DNA of 10,493 bases from Bacteroidales bacterium UBA3389. GTDB taxonomy: Bacteria > Bacteroidota > Bacteroidia > Bacteroidales > P3. Below, piece by piece: positions 1 through 6,128 of the stretch. Numbering within the stretch: the stretch's first letter is position 1; each line of letters begins with the position of its first letter. Location: the NCBI GenBank assembly GCA_002358835.1, contig DEPP01000138.1, positions 1 through 10,493 on the forward strand, given 5' to 3'. The notes under the pieces were generated by a model. It ran no database searches, was not told where the DNA came from, and saw nothing but the letters and a program-made list of their open reading frames with translations. Made by a program: the position numbers and the translations under genes.

Positions 1-62
1 ACAGTTGGATTTCCTCTTGAATCGAGGATTTGTCTTGAATGAATTCCAATAATCTGAGACAT
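1..62 (-). CDS. eno: Enolase, N-terminal fragment (gene runs off the left edge)
   Basis: Enolase interconverts 2-phosphoglycerate and phosphoenolpyruvate in glycolysis, in the cytoplasm. Only the first 20 codons and two further bases are inside the window. Translation from the ATG at 62-60 gives MSQIIGIHSRQILDSRGNPT followed by a Val-type codon, which is the invariant enolase N-terminus (I-x-x-R-x-I-x-D-S-R-G-N-P-T-V). The start is supported by this match and by a promoter box about 42 bp upstream. The catalytic region is outside the window. Identification is from sequence recognition of the conserved N-terminus and I regard it as nearly certain despite the short length. Confidence 0.95.
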   Translation of the reverse strand, partial: MSQIIGIHSRQILDSRGNPT

Positions 63-103
63 AATTCTATACTTATATTGTTAATTTCTAAATAAAACGG
101 GTG

Positions 104-111
104 CAAAGATA
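104..111 (-). promoter_or_regulatory. Bacteroidota-type -7 box of the eno promoter
   Basis: On the minus strand this reads TATCTTTG, a perfect match to the Bacteroidota primary sigma -7 consensus TAnnTTTG. Transcription would begin near position 98 and give an eno leader of roughly 36 nt. A good -33 TTTG at the usual 19-21 bp spacing is not evident; TTAG is the nearest candidate. The leader has no strong Shine-Dalgarno sequence and is A/T-rich, which is common in this phylum. Confidence 0.7.
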
Positions 112-198
112 AGGATTTTTTCAAAAACTAACGGCAGTTAAGCAAAAAAAACTCACAGAAAAAGTATAGTTTTATCACTCTCCGAAAGCCTTTTATCT

Positions 199-282
199 TT
201 TCTTTGTTTTATTTTTCTGAATCAAAGAAACAATTCAGTGAAATCAAGAAAGATTTTTTTGTTTCTTTGATTCATTTCACCA
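199..282. repeat. Array A: four degenerate 21-bp tandem units between the ndpA-like gene and eno
   Basis: Four consecutive 21-bp units start at 199, 220, 241 and 262. Most have C at unit position 4 or 5, and all have G at position 8. Units 2 and 3 share CAA(A)G-AAA near their start and end in G. The last unit contains GATTCATTTCACC, which also occurs as a 13-bp identical block in array B (3755-3767). Units 2-4 align without gaps to units 2-4 of array B at about 47 of 63 positions by hand count. The array starts 6 bp beyond the stop codon of the ndpA-like gene. It also contains a perfect 14-bp inverted repeat (218-231 with 261-274). Function is unknown. Confidence 0.7.
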
Positions 283-288
283 CTATTT

Positions 289-1332
289 TCAATTCTCGTT
301 TTCGTACAAAAATTTGTAATATTTCATTCCCGTTTCGGCATCTTCACCCTGCTCAACGCGATTGCGAGCTCCGTGAATGTAAATCGTAAAATTCTTATCC
401 AATTTCATAACCGAACGAAAGAATCTTTGCCCTTTTCGAAATGCCAGTTCGTTTAGCGTAAAGTTATCAGCCAAATCAACATCAAAATCTCTCTCATACT
501 GAGCCTTATAATCCTTAAACGATTGTTTCAACTCATCACTTTCCATCACTTCATCGCCAAAGCGTTCCATATCGAACTGATTGTATTCCTTGAAAAAATC
601 TGCTGTTTTCGACAAAAATTCTGCTTGATCCGCCTTATTCATTTCATATTCCGTTGGCAAATATTCCGAAACAAAACCTCGGCACATATCGATTGTATGT
701 TGCGTATTGAAATAAGAATCTTGTCGTTGTTGTAATCCAAGAAAATTATCTATCCAAAAGGCTGCCTCTCCCCCACGATTGGATATATCAACCACTTGTG
801 CAACGAACCCTTCTTCAGCTTCCTTATTATATATTATACAACCCTTATCCAATTTATTGATATTGATTCCGCTATCACTCTCTATATCAAAACCATCTCC
901 CTGTGGAAACACTTTAAGGTAGGTTTCTTTGTTTTCCGATTTGAATATACCGATTGCATCCACCGTTTCCCCCTCAACAAAACAACGACTCAACAAAACA
1001 ACATAAAGTTCTCCCGATTTTATATTCGGATGCTCCGAAACCTCATAAAGATACTTTGCTATCTCAACACTGTTTGAATACAATTCAGACTTATTTTCAA
1101 AGATTTCTTTTACGAATCTGCCTATCTTATTTCCCGTAACGCCATTTTCTCCTGCAAGACGATAGGTTATCGGAGAGCGAAAACTGCTTGTGAAATACTT
1201 TAATAAAATATTGCTTATTTCACCATGCAAAGCAAATTCGGATTGTGATAATTTCAAAGGCTCATTATTAACCTTGTTTCCAACTTTATGCAACACCATT
1301 TTTTCAATTATTGCATCATCACAAGTAATCAT
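289..1332 (-). CDS. Nucleoid-associated protein of the YejK/NdpA family
   Basis: The product is 347 residues, close to the roughly 335 of E. coli YejK. It is predicted to be cytoplasmic, with no signal peptide or membrane segment. The N-terminus (IIEKMVLHKVGNKVNNEPLK, residues 9-28) matches the family opening of an I-x-x-x-hhIHKVGN strand, and the C-terminus ends in a Lys/Arg-rich strand region as in the 37-kDa nucleoid-associated family (Pfam NA37). Family members co-purify with the nucleoid, but their molecular role is poorly defined, so DNA association here is inferred from family membership only. The start ATG at 1332 is the first in frame and follows a plausible promoter. It stands alone between the lpxA terminator-like hairpin and repeat array A, so it is probably monocistronic. 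No gene symbol is assigned because Bacteroidota members are distant from yejK. Confidence 0.8.
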   Translation of the reverse strand: MITCDDAIIEKMVLHKVGNKVNNEPLKLSQSEFALHGEISNILLKYFTSSFRSPITYRLAGENGVTGNKIGRFVKEIFENKSELYSNSVEIAKYLYEVSEHPNIKSGELYVVLLSRCFVEGETVDAIGIFKSENKETYLKVFPQGDGFDIESDSGININKLDKGCIIYNKEAEEGFVAQVVDISNRGGEAAFWIDNFLGLQQRQDSYFNTQHTIDMCRGFVSEYLPTEYEMNKADQAEFLSKTADFFKEYNQFDMERFGDEVMESDELKQSFKDYKAQYERDFDVDLADNFTLNELAFRKGQRFFRSVMKLDKNFTIYIHGARNRVEQGEDAETGMKYYKFLYENEN

Positions 1333-1360
1333 ATCTTTTTATTTTTATAGTAATCACACG

Positions 1361-1407
1361 AAAAACACAAAGGGTAAGATAAAAACAAATTGTCAATATC
1401 TCACCCT
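1361..1407 (-). terminator. Probable intrinsic terminator after lpxA
   Basis: The arms 1397-1407 and 1371-1381 form an 11-bp stem with a 15-nt loop. Read as the minus-strand transcript, the 5' arm AGGGUGAGAUA pairs along its whole length with UAUCUUACCCU, one pair being G-U. In the opposite transcript the same position would be an A-C mismatch, so the structure favours minus-strand RNA. The 3' arm is followed by TTGTGTTTTT (1370-1361). The stem begins 33 bp past the lpxA stop codon. The tail is interrupted by two G residues, so termination strength is uncertain. Confidence 0.55.
1368..1396 (-). promoter_or_regulatory. Possible promoter of the ndpA-like gene
   Basis: The minus strand carries TACCCTTTG (1376-1368), one base longer than the TAnnTTTG consensus, and upstream of it TTGACA (1396-1391). 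Seventeen bases separate the TTG from the TA. A start near 1362 would leave a leader of about 30 nt before the ATG at 1332. The -7-like box lies inside the 3' arm of the terminator-like hairpin and the TTGACA lies in its loop, so the two assignments overlap. The off-consensus spacing makes this tentative. Confidence 0.35.
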
Positions 1408-1439
1408 TATACTTTTCTATTTGTATCTTTATAAAATAT

Positions 1440-2225
1440 TTATTTTCTTACAGATGTAAAACCTTTCATCAAGCCTCTTTCCGATGCTTCCATGAAAGCT
1501 ATTATTTCATCTCTTTCTTTAGAAATCGGTTGTTGCTTTAATTCTTCGAGAGCATTGGAATAAGTCAATCCTTTTTGAAATACGATTCTATAAAGGCTTT
1601 GAATATTGTTTATAACCTCGTTTGAAAATCCTCTTCTGCTTAGACCGACAGAATTAACACCGCAATAAGAAACAGGGAACTTACCTCCCTTTACATAAGG
1701 CGGTATATCCTTATCGACAAGAGAGCCTCCCATCAAGATAACATGCTTTCCGATTCTTGTAAATTGGTGAATTGCCGATTGTCCTCCAATAATTGCAAAA
1801 TCATCTACAACAATATGACCTGCCAATGTTGCAGAATTTGCAAGGATACAATTATTTCCCAAAACGCAATCGTGTGCCACATGAGCATAAGCCATAATCA
1901 GATTATTATCTCCGATAACAGTCTTACCACTTGCAGATGTTCCTCTGTTTATCGTAACAAACTCTCTTATCATATTATTGTTACCAATTTCGCAAGTAGT
2001 GTATTCTCCTGCGAATTTCAAGTCTTGAGGAACTGCGGATATGCTTGCACCCGGGAATATCTTACAACCTTTTCCTATTCTCGCACCCGGAAAGATTGTA
2101 ACATGAGCTCCAATCCAACAATCGTCATCTATAACGACATCTTCATAGATTACAACAAACGGTTCTATCTTTACATTCTTACCGATTTTAGCATCGGGAT
2201 GAATATAAGAGAGTTGCTGATTCAT
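1440..2225 (-). CDS. lpxA: Acyl-ACP--UDP-N-acetylglucosamine O-acyltransferase (LpxA)
   Basis: LpxA transfers a 3-hydroxyacyl chain from ACP to the 3-OH of UDP-GlcNAc, the first step of lipid A synthesis, in the cytoplasm as a trimer. At 261 residues it has the family's usual length (E. coli 262). Residues 7-180 are a left-handed beta-helix of hexapeptide repeats. The segment MAYAHVAHDC (111-120) contains the catalytic histidine, H118, matching E. coli H125, and HQF begins at 153. C-terminal residues 190-261 are the helical domain (GLSRRGF at 194-200). Aligned without gaps to E. coli from H118, the acyl-chain ruler position G173 corresponds to G166, which is consistent with a long acyl chain; this is inference. 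The gene follows lpxC-fabZ by 5 bp, so translation is probably coupled. A terminator-like hairpin lies just downstream. Confidence 0.97.
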   Translation of the reverse strand: MNQQLSYIHPDAKIGKNVKIEPFVVIYEDVVIDDDCWIGAHVTIFPGARIGKGCKIFPGASISAVPQDLKFAGEYTTCEIGNNNMIREFVTINRGTSASGKTVIGDNNLIMAYAHVAHDCVLGNNCILANSATLAGHIVVDDFAIIGGQSAIHQFTRIGKHVILMGGSLVDKDIPPYVKGGKFPVSYCGVNSVGLSRRGFSNEVINNIQSLYRIVFQKGLTYSNALEELKQQPISKERDEIIAFMEASERGLMKGFTSVRK

Positions 2226-2230
2226 AATCT

Positions 2231-3619
2231 CTACTTTTTTGTTTTTGCAACTTGAGCCATCATCAAGGCTTCAACAACAACTTTATCGCCTACATAAGCC
2301 GTTCCTTTCATCTTAACGATTCCTCTGCGGATTGGCTCTGTCAATTGGAGTTTTAGCAACAATGTATCTCCCGGAACAACTTTATTTCTGAATTTTACTT
2401 CTTCAAATTTCATGAAATAAGTGCTGTAATTTTCAGGATCTTCAACATCTTTCAACACCAATATGCCTCCGGTTTGTCCTAACGCCTCCACAATCAACAC
2501 ACCCGGCATAACAGGTTCTTCAGGAAAGTGTCCGTTGAAAAAATCCTCGTTTCCGGTTACATTCTTCAAACCTACAACATAGTCTTCCCCAATTTCAATC
2601 ACCTTATCTACAAGCAACATAGGAAATCTATGAGGCAATAACCCTTTTATAGCCTTAATATCGTACACCGGTTCTTTGTTCGGATCGTACACAGGCACTG
2701 TTTTTGTATCTTCCATCAAAGTTTTTATTTTTCTTGATAAACAATTATTTACTCTATGTCCCGGTTTCTTCAAGATAAATCGGGCTTTAATATATCGTCC
2801 TGCAAGGGCAATATCGCCAATAAAATCAAGCAATTTATGACGTGCAGGTTCGTTATCGAATTGTGGTTTTATGGTATTAAGCACACCTTGTTCCACTTTG
2901 ATTTGTTTAGGATCTTTTCCAAAAACACTTGCAAGGTGGTTCACTTGATGTTCTTCTAAGGTTTTGTCTGCAAATATCAACGCATTATCTAAGTCTCCGC
3001 CCTTGATAAGATTTGCTTTTAACAACAATTCTATTTCGCTTAACAAAACGAATGTGCGACATGTTGCGAAATTTTCTTTGAATTCATCCAATGATTTCAA
3101 GTCAGCAAGCTGTGCTCCTATGGATTTGGATGCAAAATCTATTGCCAAATCAACTCGAAAGCCGTTATATGGCATTGCTATCAACTCAATACCGCTCTCT
3201 GGCTCAGTATAAACAACCGTTTCTTTTAATTCATAATAACGACGTTCGGCTTCCAATTCTTTAATTCCGCTTTGCTCGATTGCCTCTACCCACAAACGAG
3301 AACTACCATCCAAAATAGGTATCTCCTCTGCGTCTAATTCAACAACCAAATTATCAATCATCAAAGCATAAAGTGCAGCCATCAGATGTTCTACCGTACA
3401 GACTTTCACGCCTTCTTTTTCGAGGGTTGTACCTCTTGAAGTGTCTGTAACCAAATCAGCTGATGCTTTGATAATCGGCTGATTTTCCAAATCTATCCTT
3501 CTGAAAACAACTCCATTATTTTGTTCTGCAGGCAATAGTCTTACTTTCACCATTTTGCCTGTGTGAAGTCCTTTTCCGGATAGTTCTATCGGTTTATTTA
3601 TTGTAGATTGTCTTTCCAT
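2231..3619 (-). CDS. lpxC-fabZ: Bifunctional UDP-3-O-acyl-GlcNAc deacetylase / 3-hydroxyacyl-ACP dehydratase (LpxC-FabZ fusion)
   Basis: This 462-residue protein joins two cytoplasmic enzymes. Residues 1 to about 305 are LpxC, the zinc deacetylase that commits the cell to lipid A. TVEH (75-78) supplies the first zinc histidine, H78; HKLLDFIGD (261-269) supplies H261 and D265; and KKPGH places the catalytic histidine at H288. After a short linker, residues 318-460 are FabZ, the 3-hydroxyacyl-ACP dehydratase of fatty acid elongation. It has LLPHRFPMLLVD (327-338) and GHFPEEPVMPGV (363-374); the catalytic pair H364 and E378 has the same 14-residue spacing as in E. coli. The fusion is a known Bacteroidota arrangement and places the branch point for 3-hydroxyacyl-ACP on one polypeptide. 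All key residues of both halves are intact. A strong promoter box lies directly upstream, with a leader of only about 9 nt. Confidence 0.97.
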   Translation of the reverse strand: MERQSTINKPIELSGKGLHTGKMVKVRLLPAEQNNGVVFRRIDLENQPIIKASADLVTDTSRGTTLEKEGVKVCTVEHLMAALYALMIDNLVVELDAEEIPILDGSSRLWVEAIEQSGIKELEAERRYYELKETVVYTEPESGIELIAMPYNGFRVDLAIDFASKSIGAQLADLKSLDEFKENFATCRTFVLLSEIELLLKANLIKGGDLDNALIFADKTLEEHQVNHLASVFGKDPKQIKVEQGVLNTIKPQFDNEPARHKLLDFIGDIALAGRYIKARFILKKPGHRVNNCLSRKIKTLMEDTKTVPVYDPNKEPVYDIKAIKGLLPHRFPMLLVDKVIEIGEDYVVGLKNVTGNEDFFNGHFPEEPVMPGVLIVEALGQTGGILVLKDVEDPENYSTYFMKFEEVKFRNKVVPGDTLLLKLQLTEPIRRGIVKMKGTAYVGDKVVVEALMMAQVAKTKK

Positions 3620-3621
3620 AG

Positions 3622-3659
3622 TATTTCAAACTGCAAAGATAGAAAGATTATTTGAAATA
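3622..3659. promoter_or_regulatory. 9-bp inverted repeat flanking the lpxC -7 box (possible operator)
   Basis: TATTTCAAA at 3622-3630 is the exact reverse complement of TTTGAAATA at 3651-3659, with 20 bp between the arms. The -7 box is in the loop and the predicted start site falls in one arm. Centre-to-centre spacing is 29 bp. The sequence is AT-rich, so a chance match is possible. A regulator is not identified. Confidence 0.3.
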
Positions 3660-3664
3660 ACCAA
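3634..3664 (-). promoter_or_regulatory. Promoter of the lpxC-fabZ-lpxA operon
   Basis: The minus strand reads TTG (3664-3662), then 20 bases, then TATCTTTG (3641-3634). This matches the Bacteroidota -33 TTTG and -7 TAnnTTTG pattern with normal spacing. Transcription should start near 3628, leaving about 9 nt before the ATG at 3619, so there is no room for a Shine-Dalgarno sequence. A perfect 9-bp inverted repeat flanks the -7 box and is listed separately. Confidence 0.75.
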
Positions 3665-3684
3665 TTTTGACAAGGCTTTTCACC

Positions 3685-3810
3685 AAACAAAGAAAGAAAA
3701 AACCAGATTCAAGAAACAATTTACTGAATTCAAGAAAGAATTTCCTGAAACAAAGATTCATTTCACCGAAACCAAGATCCGTTTTTACGCATCAAAAAAA
3801 TGAGATTACG
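3685..3810. repeat. Array B: five clear and one weak degenerate 21-bp units upstream of lpxC
   Basis: Clear units start at 3685, 3706, 3727, 3748 and 3769. A weaker sixth covers 3790-3810 and keeps only the CAAA near its start and the ACG end. All five clear units have G at position 8, CAA, AAA or CCAA before it, and a pyrimidine-rich end such as ACTG, CCTG or ACCG. Units 2-4 are collinear with units 2-4 of array A. The array occupies most of the space between the stop codon of the OmpA-like gene (3827) and the lpxC promoter (3664). In one plus-strand frame it reads as a seven-residue periodic sequence (F-T-E-x-K-K-x) without a start codon, so I do not call it a gene. Confidence 0.75.
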
Positions 3811-3826
3811 AGTACCAAAAACAGAA

Positions 3827-6103
3827 TCAATTATTCAAAAATCCTATTTCCAATCTGTCTTTTCCCTCCCAACCAATCAAAGAGCTTGTATTTCCATATC
3901 CTACAATAACAATCTTTTCTTTGGGAATACCGTTTTTAATCAACAATTTGGTTATCTCATCTGCCTGTTGCATCGAAATCTTTTCTGCTTTTTCTGCATC
4001 GGATTCGGTATGTATATGAACAGATATGGTAACTGTGTAATTGATATGCTTAATACTTTGAGCAAAATATTCAAGTTCTCGCTTACCTTTTGGAGTAAGT
4101 TGATTGCGTTTTTTATTTCCGAAAGGATTTTCTGTAATGAATAGTTTTTTTGTTGAAATCAAATCTTCTATACTTTGAACAACAACTTGCGAAAGGTCAT
4201 TTGAAAAGAAGTTTATATGATTACTCATCTGTGAATGCAAACAATATGGTTGTTCGGGCTTGAGGTATGCGAAGTATCCTTTGTTGTTGCTGTGCGTTAT
4301 ATAGAGTGTGTCAAGCGTTATCGAATCTAAAATCAATATTTCACCTTTTAGGAAACGTCCGCTTTGATCTAACAAATATCCATCAATGAATTGCAATTCT
4401 TCTTCAAGAAGATATACTTTTTTTGTTTGCGATTTACCGCTTTGAACTACAAGTTCTTTTTCTCCGACTTCTAAAACCACATCATCGTAAGCTGTATTTA
4501 TATCCTCTCCGAACAAGATCGGCTCGCTCCAATTGTCCCATACTTCGGCGTCTTCTCTGTGAGCAAAATACACATCCAAACCTCCGTGATTCACTCCTGC
4601 ATCCGAAGAAAAGAATAACGTCTTTTTGTCAGATGATAACAAAGGAGCGGTTTCTCTATATCTCGTATTAACAGGAGAAGGCAGCAAAACAGAATCCACC
4701 TTTCCTGAATAATCGGTTACTATTCTGTATATATCGCAGGCGTCCAAAGAACTTTCTACACAGAATCCATTTAATGTTCGAGCAGAAACAAGTTCCGATT
4801 GCACATCTTTAAGTTCTCTTGCTTCAGGAAACTCTCTTTGTTCAACAAATAACGGCAACAACTTGGATTGTTGAAGATTTGTCGTCAAGGATGAATAGAT
4901 GTGTTTATCAAAACTCTTAGCGTTTGCGTTCAAGCGAAGATATTTTTCAACCAAATCATATGTCTGTATATTTCCTTTTTGTGTAAATAGTTTCTTATTT
5001 GATTTGAAATCGGTATTTTCAATTTTTGGTTTACTCAACAAAGTTTCTATGCTTTTTCTGTTTTTATCTGCTTTTTGAAAATATTGTTCTGTGGCAAGCG
5101 AAGGGAAACTTGCAAGCAACGTATCCATTGTCGATTTTCTGGTATCTTCAAGATATAGTTGTGCAAACCTATTTAACAAATCCAAATTATTATCAGCCTC
5201 ATACAGAGTCTTCATTCCCAAAACGGATAATTGAACAAATGTTTTTCTTCTCAATTGTGTGAAAGCGGAATTCCAATCCGGATGGTCTGGGTGTTCTTTG
5301 ACAAATCTCGAAAGTTCGGTTACTTTTCCAGATTGTGTGGCATTCAGATACAAAACATCGTTCAATTTTTGCTTTGCCAACTTTCCATAGGCTCCTTCGG
5401 GATATTCTTCCAAGTAAGTTAAATATGCGTCAGCTGTATTAGCCTCCAAAGATTGTGCAAACACCAACTTTTCTATCTTTAACTTTACTTGATTTACATA
5501 TTTCGGATTATCATTTGTTTGAACGAAAGCTCTCAGTTGTTCCAAATCTTCACTTTCCAAAACATTTTCTATTACCAATCTGTCGATTTCTTGTTTTGCC
5601 AAACTGCTTTGAAGTGCATTTGGAAATTTTCTCACATATTCTTCGTATGCTTCTATGCTTCCAACTTTTTGCGCATTGATAAAAGACGTCTGCTCCAGCA
5701 ATCTGACAGCTTCTTTCACATAGGCAGTTTCTTCTCTGAAGCATTCGATAAATTCTTCTAATTTTTCAACACTTTCGGAATTATGGATTCGTGATAGGGT
5801 TTGCTGAATAAATTCTTTGATTTCTATTTTGGAGGCAGTCTTATTTTGATTATACCTGTTTGCATAGTGATATGCAAGACATGAATTATAAGAAGGATTA
5901 TTCGTATCTGCGTAATATTGATACATTAAGCCCAAGCGTTCGACGTTATTGGTATCCTTGAAAGATGAATTCAACTTTACAAAAGCTTCTTCATACTCTC
6001 CTTTTTCCAGATTCTTGATTACAGCATTGGTTTGCGAATAGCCTACCAAGTAAGTTAAAAATATTAAGCACAAGCAAACAAATAAGTTTCTCGATAATTT
6101 CAT
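3827..6103 (-). CDS. PorE-like envelope protein: helical repeats, PD40-like segment, small beta domain, OmpA-like C-terminus
   Basis: This 758-residue protein begins with a signal peptide (residues 1 to about 23, hydrophobic core FVCLCLIFLTYLVG, likely cut after YSQ) and has no lipobox cysteine. Residues 30-290 are helical TPR-like repeats. The pattern E-x-h-x-x-[FY] recurs at 113, 151, 188, 225 and 262, a period of about 37. Residues 455-545 resemble PD40 propeller blades (ETAPLLSSDKKTLFFSSD at 484-501, GGLDVYF, then W-S-E-P-I and DINTAYDD). Residues 571-625 look like a carboxypeptidase-regulatory-type beta domain. Residues 656-757 are OmpA-like and end in IVIVGYG (731-737). The order TPR, propeller, regulatory domain, OmpA is that of the T9SS component PorE, but the propeller is short and PorE is a lipoprotein. 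The usual peptidoglycan-binding Asp and Arg appear as E700 and Q713. It probably acts in the periplasm or at the outer membrane; it could instead be an unrelated OmpA-family scaffold. Confidence 0.7.
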   Translation of the reverse strand: MKLSRNLFVCLCLIFLTYLVGYSQTNAVIKNLEKGEYEEAFVKLNSSFKDTNNVERLGLMYQYYADTNNPSYNSCLAYHYANRYNQNKTASKIEIKEFIQQTLSRIHNSESVEKLEEFIECFREETAYVKEAVRLLEQTSFINAQKVGSIEAYEEYVRKFPNALQSSLAKQEIDRLVIENVLESEDLEQLRAFVQTNDNPKYVNQVKLKIEKLVFAQSLEANTADAYLTYLEEYPEGAYGKLAKQKLNDVLYLNATQSGKVTELSRFVKEHPDHPDWNSAFTQLRRKTFVQLSVLGMKTLYEADNNLDLLNRFAQLYLEDTRKSTMDTLLASFPSLATEQYFQKADKNRKSIETLLSKPKIENTDFKSNKKLFTQKGNIQTYDLVEKYLRLNANAKSFDKHIYSSLTTNLQQSKLLPLFVEQREFPEARELKDVQSELVSARTLNGFCVESSLDACDIYRIVTDYSGKVDSVLLPSPVNTRYRETAPLLSSDKKTLFFSSDAGVNHGGLDVYFAHREDAEVWDNWSEPILFGEDINTAYDDVVLEVGEKELVVQSGKSQTKKVYLLEEELQFIDGYLLDQSGRFLKGEILILDSITLDTLYITHSNNKGYFAYLKPEQPYCLHSQMSNHINFFSNDLSQVVVQSIEDLISTKKLFITENPFGNKKRNQLTPKGKRELEYFAQSIKHINYTVTISVHIHTESDAEKAEKISMQQADEITKLLIKNGIPKEKIVIVGYGNTSSLIGWEGKDRLEIGFLNN

Positions 6104-6128
6104 TTGAAAATTACTATCGTTATTAGAG

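Noticed and set aside
128..141. A small hairpin (TAAC-GGCA-GTTA) as terminator of the ndpA-like gene
   Set aside because: The stem is only 4-5 bp, it lies about 150 bp past the stop codon and overlaps the eno promoter region; such stems are common by chance.
204..389. A 61-codon plus-strand frame starting in array A
   Set aside because: Its second half is antisense to the 3' end of the ndpA-like gene and no promoter or ribosome binding site is evident; its heptad character is explained by the 21-bp repeat.
1743..2255. A 170-codon open frame on the plus strand opposite lpxA
   Set aside because: It lies almost wholly antisense to an intact, clearly conserved lpxA, resembles no family I recognise, and has the biased composition of a reverse-frame reading.
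199..3810. The repeat arrays as CRISPR arrays
   Set aside because: The units are directly adjacent, 21 bp long and degenerate, with no unique spacers between identical repeats, and no cas genes are visible.
3667..3909. An 80-codon plus-strand frame through array B
   Set aside because: It uses a different frame of the repeat from the heptad pattern shared with array A and continues antisense into the OmpA-like gene.
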